Source of the DNA: Chenopodium formosanum
Lineage: Eukaryota > Streptophyta > Magnoliopsida > Caryophyllales > Amaranthaceae
Reading direction: 5' to 3'
Length of the DNA stretch: 64,000 nt
Assembly: GCA_024500155.1 (NCBI GenBank)
Contig: CM044856.1
Location: 49,538,303-49,602,302 of the forward strand
This document shows positions 43,738 to 54,713 of this stretch, piece by piece. The translations under genes and the position numbers were made by a program. Numbering within the stretch: position 1 is the first letter of the stretch; every line of letters starts with the position of its first letter. The notes beneath the pieces are model-generated. The model was given only the letters and a program-made list of their open reading frames with translations, was not told the origin of the DNA and did no database searches.

Positions 43738-45357
43738 TGTTGGGAATATTTCAAGCATTACCCCAAACTTGAACCCCACAATGATCATACACTAAAGTAC
43801 AGTGGCGTCCTAAGGGAAGCAAGCTAGAGCAAAAGAGTTGCCAACAAGTTTTAGAAACTTGTAAACCGTTCACAGGGTGAAAGTTACACCCCTTAACGAT
43901 CCTGGAGATCGTTAACTCCAATAGGTCTTGAACCAAGACTGGAAGTTCATGGATGAAAGAACAAATCCAACCTAAAAGAGATTGAACCTGCCCTAATAAC
44001 AGGCCTCTAATTTATTCTGATCGTATTTATGTGCGGTTTCTGACTAACATACAATAAATAGGTTTACCCTAAACCTGTTTAATCTATGTGGGTTGAATAT
44101 TAATGCACAAATAAATCTATTATTGGTGATCACTTGAATTATAATCAAATTAACCCTAAATAAGATTATTAATTATCTTATTATGCTTGATTACAAGTAT
44201 AAATTCCCTTTAAGCATGCATAAAAGGTGTGACCAAACAATAACAATAAATTTAATATCAAGCAACATAATAATCAAATTATATATAAGTTATCCGTCAA
44301 TTTACAAATAACATGAAATTATTCGTAAATTTACAAATTACGTGAAATAATTTGCTAATTAACAAATTACGTTAAATTATATAATTCGGCACAACAATAA
44401 TCATAATCATAATTATAATCATAATTATCATAATCGCGTTGAAGCATAATATTAATAGCAAGATCCTAGGCATGATACCAACAAGATTAACAACAAACCC
44501 TAGCATGTCACTAAACAATAAATATCAATTAGCCCTAACATGATACTAACATAATATTATGAAAGAAAATAGGAAGCATCTGAGAAATCATAATTAATAT
44601 AAGCAAATCACCCTTAATATCATACTAAAGAAAGAATCCTAACATGATACTAGGAACATCCTAAACATGATACTAGGAATCAAAATAATAATCTAAGCAT
44701 GATTTCTATATCATAATATCAATTAAACAATTAAAGTACTTACTTGGATGCCTCGTACCTCTTTCTAATAACAAAATACACGCGTTAGTAACTTCAAATA
44801 AAATAATAAACAATTAAATTAAATAATTGAAATAGAGATTAAGAAGTTTAGACTAGATTTGTGACCAAATCCTCATAATTCAAACCTTTCACGTCTAGGG
44901 CGAAAGCAACTTCGAACAATACTAGGTATGTCTAGATCTTGTGAATGCGGTAAGGTGTTTGAGAAAAGCTAGTTTAGAAAAGAGAGAGAGAGAGAGAGAG
45001 TAATCAAGAAATTCTTGATGAGAGTTGGTAAGAATTAGATGAGAAGAATTGAGAATTAATGAGAATTGGTGAGCCAAAACGGAGATTTTAGGAGGCTATT
45101 TATAGAGAAAATCAGCCGGATATGATAAAAAACAAATCAGAGTTTCGAAAAGAATAAAACACGACTGCAGCGCCAAACATACGCCTGTCGCCAGACGTTG
45201 CGCGTGTTGCTAGACGCCGCGCGTGTCGCCAGACGTCGGGTCTGTCGCCAAGCGACAGACATGTCCTATGGCGCTGCAAATAGTTTTCCACGCGTTTTCT
45301 TATTTTTATAAAATTTAAGCATACGAGAGGGCAAAACTGTATTTTCCTTAAAAAAAC
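43738..45357 (-). repeat. TAT2 5' LTR, truncated
   Basis: 1620 bp run from tgttgggaat to aaaaaaacttctttta. TATA (minus) is at 45096-45104, and a GCGCC/GTCGCC cluster at 45168-45276 lies upstream of it. A (GA)n run lies at 44982-45001. Homology to the other LTR copy stops at 45357, where about 480 bp of the LTR start are missing and gene sequence begins. Confidence 0.8.
45168..45276. repeat. Palindrome cluster in TAT2 LTR (U3)
   Basis: Units cagcgccaaa, tgtcgccagacg, gacgccgcgcg, tgtcgccagacgtc, tgtcgccaagcgacag and tggcgctgc lie 64-172 bp upstream of the LTR TATA. The other LTR of this element is broken at its last unit by TAT1. Confidence 0.85.
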
Positions 45358-46475
45358 TTCTTTTAGGATCAACTGGATCTTCTTCAATAGTTTTAGGATC
45401 TGTTTCAGTTTTATGTTGCTCCTCCCATGTTGACAGAATCACACTAGATGCATTTCTTAGATCATTATAAAGCCTGACTATTTCATCCATAACCCTTTGT
45501 ACTCTAGGATCTTCCATCAGCCTTTATGTTTCAGAAACCTGTTGAGAATTAGATGTAGACACATTCATTGGTTGCCTTTTTATCTTTTCTCCTATGGTAG
45601 CTATACGCTTAGCATGTATCATTCCAAAGAGTTGTGAATCTCTAGTCAACAAATGCAGTTCTTCTTTAATTTTCTTCAAAATACATAACAACAATTTATT
45701 AGTACATTATTTTTTAACACAAATAATATTTACTTTTAAAATTAATGTGTTTACTTTTAAGTCAACATTATTTACTTTATGTTTATCATTTACTATAAAT
45801 TATTGCTACTAGAAGTGAGCAATTCAATATAATAAAAGTAAACAAATATGAGATAAAAGTAACTACATTTCATTTTAAAGTAAATAAAAGAAATCATTGT
45901 AACTAAAAAAAAAATTACTCACATCTTTTGCAGCTTCATGTATTTCACTATCTGTCATCACACCTTCTAGTAGGTTGAATGACACCAATCTTCTCTCTTT
46001 ATCAGTAAAATTTCTATAAGCATTCTCAATTACATCTCTCAAGAATGCTTGCTTTCCTTTTTTTCTACAAACTGAAAAATCATCTTTTTGAAGTTCTCCT
46101 TGACCAAAAGATGCCTTTGCCTATTTTACAATTCTTTCTTTGACTTTCTCATCTGACCAATGTTGGATCAATGGCAGTGTTGTAGGTTTAGGCTGCCCTC
46201 TGAATGCTAGATGATGAAAGTAGACAAGTTGAAGAATAAGGATACATCGACTGATTCCCGATCTTGATTCCTTTTTTTGTTGTTCTTGAAGCTCCCCACT
46301 TATTTGCACAGGTTATTCATCACATAACCACACCAATCTAGGTTATGTATTTATTTTACATTTTCTGCATAATTGATTATCTTGTAATCAATCACTCTGT
46401 TTGCAACATGGGCCAAGAATGTGCTGAAAATATACATCACAAAGAATCTTTTAAAATCCTCCCCTCCTTCCTTTA

Positions 46476-46765
46476 GGCTATGTTTGGATAACAAAAAATG
46501 GAAGGAAAGGAAGGGAAGGGAAAGGGAGGGAGACAAACTTCCTTGTTTGGATAATAGGTTGGGGGAGGGAAGGGGAAGGGGAGGGGAAGGGGAGGGGGAG
46601 GGAGGGATCCATTTTCCCTCCTCCTTTAATAATGACCATCCCTTCAAAATTGGAGAGATTTGGAGGGAAAATGGAGCTCATCATTTCCTCCACTTTCCCT
46701 TCCTTCCCCTTCCTCCTATTTCCCTCCCTTCCATTTCCCTTATAATTTGTTATCCAAATATAGCA
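46476..46765. mobile_element. Tourist/PIF-Harbinger-like MITE
   Basis: A 290-bp element with inverted ends GGCTATGTTTGGATAACAAA and TGCTATATTTGGATAACAAA is flanked by the trinucleotide TTA (46473-46475, 46766-46768). The interior is strongly purine/pyrimidine skewed (gggaggg left, cttcc right), so the two halves can fold back. It disrupts the gene between two exons. Confidence 0.85.
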
Positions 46766-47480
46766 TTAGAATCTTTAATTTGATCTCCAAATTATTCACA
46801 ATTATCTCATCATCTTTTGGAATTCCTAGTTTCTTCTTCCATTCTTTTGAATCAGAAAGTTTGATAGAGGTTGCTTCCTTAACTGAAAACTCACCTTGTT
46901 CTCAGTTACATGTGGAAGCAAGAATATATCTTCAACATCGTAGGAACTCATTGAAAATTCTTTCAACATGTCAATCTTGAACATGCAACTGCTTTCATTG
47001 AAATGGTGACAAAGCCATGAAAGCATCTTTGTTTAAATCTTCTTAACTTTAGTTCAAGCAGTCCATCAAAACCAATACTTGTGACATCTTTTATTTGCTG
47101 CTCACTAAAATCCTTGATTAAATCAACAACTACATTAGGTCTGCAGTGTGTTTTCTTGATTTCCAGATTACCATCATCATCATCATTAACATCAATAACT
47201 TCATGTACATCAAGGTCAGAATTGTCAAGCTTCATTTTTTTCTTTAAATGAGCTTTTCCCTTTTTTCTGTTTTCTTTTGACGAACCATCAGAATCCTCAT
47301 TCTAATCTTCTTCTGGTTCATAATTGCTATCTTTCACTTCGGATTTTACCCTTTTCTTTGTTCCTATAATTTGTAAAAACATGTTAACCATCTTTGAAAA
47401 CATTTATATTTACTTGATAAGCATTTTTGTTAACTTTATTAAAGTTATCAATAAACATCATAGACATATAATAGTAAATA

Positions 47481-47595
47481 GTTCACTTCATAACAATTTA
47501 CTTTAAAACAGTTTTCATTTACTTTAGAAGAGTTTCTATTTACTTTATAACAATTTGTACTTACTTTATAACAGTCTTCATTTACTTTATAAACT
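47481..47595. repeat. Degenerate 24-bp repeat with ATTTACTTTATAA core
   Basis: Five units of about 24 bp, each carrying (a/c)tttactttataa, lie in a presumed intron. The same core appears in other introns of the gene (about 45700-45790 and 47815-47990), so the repeat spread within the introns of this one locus. Confidence 0.75.
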
Positions 47596-48193
47596 TTTAT
47601 GTAATACCTTGGTGTAATACCTTGGTGCAATATAATACATAACATATGAATTTAATTTTATAAACTTTTACAAACCTTTTGATGCTTCTAGTTCCTTAAT
47701 TCTTCTCTTTATCAATATTTTCTTTTTTGAAATCCTTTGAAGCTTAGCACCTATTACATTTAGTTTACACAATGTTTATAAGTATAGACATATTAAAAAA
47801 CTTTTAAAACATATATATTTACTCTATAAGCTTTTTTATTTACGTTACTACACTAACCATTTACTTTTTATATTCAATTATGTAATAGTATGCATCTTTA
47901 AATTTGTAACACGGTCTTATACAGATAAATGATTTACTTTATAAGTGTTTCTATTTACTTTATTACAATCTCCATTTACTTTATATTATATACCTTTAAT
48001 TAGAGATTGCTTTGTATTTGCAGGAACTTTCTTGGCATTAGGGGTCACCTTGGCCGTAGGAGATTTCTTGGTTGCAGGAGATTTTTTTACTGTAGTAACT
48101 TTTTTACTTGCAACAGCCTTCTTTTGCTGAAGCAATATCTTTTGCTGGATATGGTTTTGTTGCAGGTTTTTTCTTTATAGTTTTGGCCATATT

Positions 48194-48645
48194 TATCTTT
48201 GAACAATTCAAAACAAATATGAGATGACCAAGAATAATGTATAGGGTAATGTAATGAGCAAGGATTACCATCATTTTTGATATGTTATACACAAGTCATA
48301 ATACAAAAGTCACATCAATTTATTAATTTATACACAAGCTACAATGGCTATAGATTTCATAGTAATTCAGTAACAATTTCCCGTCCATATTTTTATACTC
48401 AAGGTATATAAGTTTCAAGAGTTTTGGTGCATAATCTCATTCACTTTACGTTCTTTACAATTTATTAAACTTGGTGATGACTCTCAAATCATAACAACAT
48501 CAAACATTATGAATATTCAAAAAATTTAACAGTTTAATTTAATTCTTGAATAATTAGTGACCACCTAATATTTAATGTTGAACCCTTTTTAAATCTACCT
48601 CGGTGTCATAAACACCCGCGCCAAAATCCTAAACCTCGATGTTAA
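48194..48645. other. Flank upstream of the degenerate gene
   Basis: AT-rich DNA with no gene. Any promoter of the minus-strand gene would be here, but I see no convincing TATA with supporting context. The pieces next to the CACTA element (cataaacacc... and aaacaccttaag...ccctaaggcacc) look like one older repeat split by it. Confidence 0.5.
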
Positions 48646-50541
48646 CACTACTACAAAAATGGGCAAAAGAACCTATAATAAAAGACCTGTTGGTTAATAC
48701 AACGGGTCTCTTTAACATAAGTGATCTAATATTAGTGGAAACGGGTCTCTTATGTATCAAAGGGCCGACAATAGTTTTGGGAAGATGGAGGGAAAAAAAA
48801 AATAAGAGACCCGTGGTTTGACCTAACAGGTCTCTTATGTGTGCATGGGCCCACCAGTCAAACCAACTTTTTTTTTTGGGTTGAGAGCAAAACCCTACTT
48901 CTCTTCTTATTCCTCTATTCCCCCATTTCCTTGCTTCACGCCGTTCTCTCTTTATATCTCACCCCCCTCTCCTCTCCTCTCTCCTCTTTCTTATATTTTC
49001 TCTCGAAGCAAAAAATGTTGCTGCAACCTCCTTCATAACGCCGACGGTCGCTTCCTCCACCTCTTCAACGCCGACCCGCTTCCTCTTTCTATTTTACTAC
49101 GAGTTTATTCGTGGTGATTTCGGGTTTAGGTGAGTAGTTTTGAAATTTTTCGTGGGTGATAGTCTGATAGATAGACACTTCTTGCTATTCTACCACAAAT
49201 TAAGCCTGTATAATTAAACCTCACGCCTTTGTTTTTTAATTTGGTTTTTCAATTAGAATAATGTCTTAATTATAAGATTTCAGGAAGAGTATGGTGCTCT
49301 AAGGGCTTATTTGCGACATGAAGTTAGGTTTTCATGTTATGGTGTATTTTTGTTTTTGTCTAACATTTTTTTTGCTCGACTTTGGTTATCATTTCAATAT
49401 TAATCCATTCAGGTTAGTAATTTAGTTTAATTATTTTTTTCTAGTTGTATCGATAATCTTGATACTTTTCTTAAATTTAATTTGATTTACTTTTTAGATC
49501 TAACATTTGGGTTTCTATCTCATATTTTGTACTCCGAATTATGCTTGGGTGACTTTAGATGTAATTCGTTTTGATTTTTCGTGTTTGAAGGTTTGATATA
49601 TCGTTTATTGGATGTGTTTATTCTTATGCATTGTTGAATTTGGGGGTTTGGGTTTTTAATTTATTGTGGAGTTGATTATATTGATCTAAAAGTTTATAAT
49701 TTTCCTTATTTTTAATTAAATTTCCATAAGATATAAAGTTTAATCGTTAGAGAAATTCAATGGGAAAATAGATCTGATGGCAATGAGAAACTTCAAAATG
49801 TGACGGGCTGACGGCAAAGGTGGAGATTGATGGTGTTCAATTATGAAGTCGAAGACGATAGTTGTAGGTGATTTTTATGTTTATTTATGTATCTGAATTT
49901 GGATCTAATAACATTGTAAGAGGGTTTTCTTTTTTTTTTTTTTTTTTTTTTTTTTGCAATAAGAGTTATTCTTATTCAAAATGTAGATTTTATATAACTC
50001 TTGTACAGTAGTTATACCTAATACGAAGTATAAGTTATTGTAAATTTTTTCGACAAGTTGTAAAATTAGTTGTACAAATGTTTATAAATAATGATGATAA
50101 ATTCTACTCATATTTGTTGTAGAAAATTTGTATTTTATTGTAAATTAATATTTGTTTTAAAAGGGTTGGTAAAAATATAGTCGTATGTATCCGTATTAAT
50201 TTTTTTTTGTATATACGAAGAGTCAAACAGACCGTCTATCTTACATATGGGGTCTGAATTTATTCAATAAAGGGACCCCATATCTCAAAGGACGGGTTTC
50301 CTATGTTAAGCTAAGGAACCCTATTTGTCTACCAACGGGTCTCTTCTCCTATTAAAATATTTTTCAAACCACTACTATAACAGACCCCCTCTCTCTATTA
50401 ACGGGTCCCTTCTATCTTCATAAGAGACCCCTTCATCAGGGGTGGTCTGTTCATCAAACAGACCCCCGAGATAGAGACCCGTCCAAAAGTGGTCTCTAAG
50501 GAATATTTGAACGTGTCTGTTTTCCTTTGTTTGTAGTAGTG
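48646..50541. mobile_element. Non-autonomous CACTA element
   Basis: It starts CACTACTACAAAAAT and ends TTTGTAGTAGTG with a 3-bp duplication TAA (48643-48645, 50542-50544). Over ten subterminal copies of acgggtctct or agagacccgt, in both orientations, lie at 48690-48840 and 50220-50520; such arrays bind transposase in CACTA elements. There is no transposase frame. Inside, 48850-49140 resembles a captured gene start (pyrimidine-rich leader, short GC-rich exon, then ggtgagtag). A T-run lies at 49928-49955. Confidence 0.93.
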
Positions 50542-50957
50542 TAAAAACACCTTAAGTGCCCTAAGGCACCAACATACAATTTATTCCTCATGTACATGGA
50601 CACTTACGTAGCTCATTTCTCATGCTTATAGTATCAATAAAAATTATATGAACCATAATAAAATTCTCTTTTCATATTCCAATCAAAATTAAATATTTAT
50701 ATTAATTAAACATGCTTTCTATCATGCCATATGTTTAGGATAAAAATACCCTAGACACGTGGACCATTAAGAGAGGCCCAGGTGTCAATTTCTGGAAGGC
50801 CACCATAAGCCACTCACCAGCTGATATGTGGCAACCTCAGAGAATAATCAGAATTGCGGCCTTCAAGGGACCAATTCCCGAGGAATCCACACTTTGCGGC
50901 GCAGCCCATGAAATATAGGTCAGGGTGACCAGGGAGGGGCACCTTTCTCAACGATCC

Positions 50958-50966
50958 TATAAATAG
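50958..50966 (+). promoter_or_regulatory. OTA4 LTR TATA box
   Basis: TATAAATAG is followed by a CT-rich start region (ttactttctctctcatc). Unlike the other families, no palindrome array precedes it. Confidence 0.65.
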
Positions 50967-51593
50967 GGAGATATACCCCCATTGTGGGGACACATTCAAT
51001 CATTTATCACACTTACTTTCTCTCTCATCAGAAAAAATCTGATCTCGGAATTCGAGAAGATCCCATTTAATTTTCCATCCATTTATCTCTTTTCAAGTTA
51101 CTAACTTGATTTTCGGAGGCGGAGCTTGATGAGTGACATTTATGTCACTTTTAGGGAGTAGTTTTAGAGTCATTTTCGTGTTTATTTTATCTTATTTTCT
51201 TTTCTTTCTCTTGTTTTCTCTTTAATAAAGTTTCTAGTTTATTTTGGTAATTTTGTCGTGTTTTAATTATTTTCGTAGTTTTTAGTTTATTTTCGTATTT
51301 TATTTGCTTTTGATCTGTTATATTTCGTTCTTTAATTTGATGAGTGACATTTATGCCACTCTTTTATCCTTTTTCTCTAAGGATTCTCCCCTCGTTTGCA
51401 CTTGTTTGGCCCTCTTTCTAAGCATTTTTACTTAGCTTTGCTTTCTCTTTTCTTTCTCCTTTATCCTCCCTTTTCTTAGTCTTCCCGCTTTGTTCTTATT
51501 GTGCTTTCCATGCTTATGCTTTGTAGGAACCATCGAGATTTTCAAGAGGAGGAAGCTAAGCTCAAAGGAAGCTAGAGGAAGCATGATTCAGAA

Positions 51594-51872
51594 GAGGTTC
51601 GGCCAAACCTCCTGATGGTGTGGCCGAACCAAAGTGTGGCCGAACCTGCTCAGTGGTTCGGCCGAACTTCGAGGCAGGGGCAAGATGAAAATTGGCAGTT
51701 TCACAGGAGTGGCCGAACCACAGGAGTTCGACAAGACCAGGATCAGGGAGGTTCGACCGAACCTACCCATGGTTCGGCCGAACCTACCCATGGTTCGACC
51801 GAACCTACCCATGGTCCGGCCGAACCTACCCTGTAGTCCGGCCGAACCTTCCCATTTGTTCGGTCGGACCTC
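51594..51872. repeat. GGTTCGGCCGAACC palindrome array in S1
   Basis: About a dozen gttcggccgaac-type units; the central part is a regular 21-bp tandem (palindrome plus tacccat, five copies at about 51750-51850). The array ends 29 bp before the TATA box. Because 21 is a multiple of three it leaves all plus frames open, giving false ORFs. Confidence 0.92.
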
Positions 51873-51900
51873 TCCTTTTCTCAGCTGACTCTGTACGGAC

Positions 51901-51908
51901 TATATAAG
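51901..51908 (+). promoter_or_regulatory. S1 TATA box
   Basis: TATATAAG directly follows the palindrome array. Confidence 0.65.
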
Positions 51909-52967
51909 TCCCTTTTTTAGAACGTTTTGAAGGAGAATTCAATAACTATCTATTCCACTCTCTAATTAGTTTTGGGGGGAGCTTCTCTCTCTAGGTTAGG
52001 TTAGGATTAGTCTTCTTTGGTAGAGAGAGAAAGTGAGGTTTTCTTCATTAATGAACTTGGATTTTGAAGAAGGAGCTTGTTTAATCCTTTGTAGACCTTC
52101 ATCTTCAATTAATGATCAATTTCTTACTCTCTCTCCTCTATTTTTATTTGTTTATTTTGATTATTATTTTAGTTGTTGGTATTGCTTGTTGATCATGTTG
52201 ATTCTTGATTATTTGTTGATTAATCTTGTTATTATCATGATTAGTGAGTAATTTCCCCATTAAGGGGATGGTTGTGGTGTAGTTGGACCTTGAGCATGTT
52301 CTAGGGTTTAGAATTGATTTATTTGTGATTAAAGTCTTTATATGCTTGATATTCTTTAATCTTCTTGCAAGTGCACATTGTTGGTTGATTAAAGGTGAAT
52401 CTTTGCTAACAAGAAACGGAAGTTGACTTAGTTAAGGTTCATTACTATCGATTGTTATTTAATAGTACCTCCTAGTATATGGTTCTAATGTTGAAACATA
52501 GAGGCTATGTTAGGAGAAGCCAATTGACCCCGGAAGGCGGTTAGATTGGATTCTTAATTTCGATATTCGAGCATGTTTAGTTCATAATTAATTCAATTTC
52601 TATGCCTTTGTTTATGTTCAAGTGAATGCTATACTTAAACCATTTCCCTTAATGTTTTATTTCTTGTTTTTAGCATTTTTAGACTTTAGTTTATTTATCC
52701 CCTATTCCGGACTAGCTTAATTGTTGATAACATTTGGTGGTGTTTACCGTTCTCTGTGGTTCGACCCCTATGCTTGCCTTATACTCGTATTAGGTTTGTT
52801 TAGGTTGTATAAATTGTATTTGATCTAGGGATAGACAATTGACGACGCGTTTATTCCCCTGTCAGAGCTCCAACCACCCGGAGTCTCCGTTGCTTTTGCA
52901 GGTACAACTCTACCGGACCAATATTTGTGACGTAACTCTCCCGAGGGATAAAAACACCAAAAACAAA

Positions 52968-52985
52968 TGGCGTCGTCTGTGGGGA
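52968..52985 (+). promoter_or_regulatory. OTA4 primer-binding site
   Basis: TGGCGTCGTCTGTGGGGA lies two bases after the LTR end. It is a Ty3-type PBS, and the exact tRNA is not assigned here. Confidence 0.7.
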
Positions 52986-53094
52986 GAGTACCTCAAACAT
53001 GTTTCAAGAGTCTATACAACATCAAGACTAGTCGGTTGATCAGCCGGAGGTCTATACTGATCAAGAGGACGATGATCCTTAGGTCAAAACCTAT

Positions 53095-54712
53095 ATGGCC
53101 AAGGATGGCTCTCTGTTAACCAAGCGCATCCGTCCTAGGGACGCTCTGGAACAGGGTGCAAGCCAGGCGGGTACAATCCGACCCCCTGGTCAGCCGGAAG
53201 GGAAAACCCATACGACAGGTGGATCCGTCCTAGTCACCCGAGACGAACTCATGAAGTTCATTACTAGTTTTCAGGGTGAAATCAAGGATCTGATTACCAA
53301 TAGCCGGGCTGGCCCAAGTAGGGGTCAGTCGGCAAGAAACACTCCTCCAGAAAAGAGGAAGCCTGTCAAGGATAGGCAGCCAACTCTGCATCTAAAGGAC
53401 AAGGTAGCCGGGACTCTTAACTGGTCCAAGATTCTTCTGCCCAAGAGGAATACCAAAAGTACCCACCGGAATGAATAGTCGATGGGAAACAAAAAATCAA
53501 TTCTTGATGCCCGGGAGATCATCACCCGCAAGAGGATTCAACATTTGTCTGAGTCAGCTTCCATTTCAAGCTTTCCGGACAACTTTAAGAATACATTTGC
53601 AGGGAATGCACAATCTTTTTATGAGATCCATGCATGCGGTAATACCGTCCACTCTGGCCCTCAGATGATTGGGAATGCACTGTACGTACCGCCTATGGTC
53701 TACGGCCCATATTCTCCTCATTTTATGCAGCCGACTCTCTTCGGAGATCAGGCGGCATACAGCAATGTCCAGCCACTGGACTGGCAGCTTCGTCTGCTTC
53801 GCCTGGGTGAAGAACCTTCTGCGTTCACCTAAGAAATAACCGAGGCGGCACAGCCGACAAAGGTTAAAAACGTGTTGGTAGGTACTTATGATGGTACCTC
53901 CTACCCGAAAGACCACTTCATGGCGTACACCAACCTCATGTATTTACAAGGGTTGGACGATGCCACTTGGTGTCGATGCTTCCCGGCTACATTAAAGGGC
54001 ATTTCCCAACAACGGTTTTGCAACTTGCCAGCCGTTTCTATTGACAGCTTTAAGAAGCTTGCCTTCTTGTTTGCTTCCAAGTTCTCAATGAACATCCCTG
54101 CGTAGAAAACAAGTCTTGACTTGAGCACCATTAAGCAGGGAGAGAGAGAAGGATTACACTCCTACATTAGGCGGTTCAATCTGACAAGAATTCTGATTTA
54201 GGGACTGCCTGACGAGGTAGCTTTCATAGACTTCTTTGAGGGTCTTAGAGACGGGTCGACTTTTAAGTTTGACCTTGTCAGAAAAGAGGAATTTACCCTA
54301 CATGCGGCCCTGAGGGAGGCAGAAAGCTACATCCAAGCAACTGACCTCTGCTCGTTTTGCAGCCAATCAGACTCTAAGAAGTCTGACAAACAAAATACAG
54401 TCATCCTGCTTAACCGGCAAAGAAAAAAAAAAGAGAACAAGAAGATAAAAGAAGTCTAGGCGGTGGGTAATTCTGACTAGCCGTCCTAGAAGAAAAAGAA
54501 AGAGTTTAAACCGTACGTCCCCAAGTACGAGTTTAACAAGGACTACAACTCCATCCTCATGGAGATCAAGGACCGACTGTCTCTTGAAAAGCCGAATTAA
54601 ATGAAGAGTTCCATTCAATCAAGGAATCAAAATAAATTCTGCCAATACCATGAGGAAGTTAGCCATGACACCAACGAATGCTTCAGCCTTCAGTGGGCGT
54701 TGGATTGTAAGG
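53095..54712 (+). pseudogene. OTA4 gag
   Basis: One frame runs through, broken by about nine stops, most of them TAG: 53476, 53830 (TAA), 54103, about 54199, 54457, 54478, 54487, 54598 (TAA). Motifs are VGTYDGTSYPKDHFMAYTNL, FCNLPAVSIDSFKKLAFLFA, LHSYIRRFN, a Lys-rich segment, and the knuckle-like CQYHEEVSHDTNEC. This is the PF03732-type gag of plant Ty3 elements. The absence of frameshifts for 1.6 kb while stops accumulate suggests point decay. Confidence 0.85.
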
Positions 54713-54713
54713 G

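Larger units (their letters stand above)
27184..45357 (-). mobile_element. TAT2: gag-only Tat element, interrupted and truncated
   Basis: Minus-strand order: truncated 5' LTR (43738-45357), PBS (43714-43731), leader split by TAT3, gag (32784-31591), non-coding 3' part with a 70-bp tandem array, PPT (27755-27768) and 3' LTR remnant (27184-27754). There is no protease, RT or integrase, and the space between gag and 3' LTR is non-coding, so it is non-autonomous. Without TAT3 and the hAT MITE its own sequence is about 8 kb. TAT1 invaded its 3' LTR, and its 5' LTR end is lost against a host-like gene. Confidence 0.85.
45358..48193 (-). pseudogene. Degenerate multi-exon gene, DUF1985/Ulp1-transposon-like
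   Basis: The probable start is 48193 (MAKTIKKKPATKPYPAK). It is followed, after a frame change, by a Lys/Ala/Pro-rich H1-like stretch (KKSPATKKSPTAKVTP). Later exons give CRPNVVVDLIKDFSEQQIKD...GFDGLLELK (47150-47040), LSWLCHHFNESSCMFKIDML (47025-46960), FKRFFVMYIFSTFLAHVANR (about 46460-46360), LILQLVYFHHLAFRG...LIQHWSDEKV (46250-46130) and a helical KIKEELHLLTRDSQLFGMIH part (45680-45540) with a stop at about 45527. This order resembles plant DUF1985 or Ulp1-type transposon proteins. The gene ends abruptly at the TAT2 LTR; a protease domain is not seen. Confidence 0.55.
51127..52864 (+). mobile_element. S1: solo LTR in the OTA4 LTR
   Basis: A 1738-bp unit TGATGAGTGAC...TTCCCCTGTCA is flanked by GAGCT (51122-51126, 52865-52869), with no internal domain. 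That is the signature of LTR-LTR recombination. It has a TATA box (TATATAAG, 51901-51908) preceded by a palindromic tandem array. A near-repeat of the first bases (tgatgagtgacatttatgccac) recurs at 51339. Its 3' half reappears inverted in S2 and S3. Confidence 0.9.
50732..52965 (+). repeat. OTA4 5' LTR, split by S1
   Basis: The LTR starts TGTTTAGG and ends CCAAAAACA. Without S1 and its duplication it is about 491 bp. The 5' segment is 50732-51126 and the 3' segment 52865-52965. TATAAATAG at 50958-50966 is the promoter candidate. Confidence 0.8.

Noticed and set aside
46351..46783. ORFs of 98 and 120 codons over the Tourist-like MITE
   Set aside because: They cross the MITE boundaries and reflect its purine/pyrimidine-skewed arms. 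Only FKRFFVMYIFSTFLAHVANR left of it belongs to a gene.
51588..51907. Four overlapping open frames across the S1 palindrome array
   Set aside because: The 21-bp period and palindromy keep frames open on both strands. The proteins are pure repeat translations without other domains.
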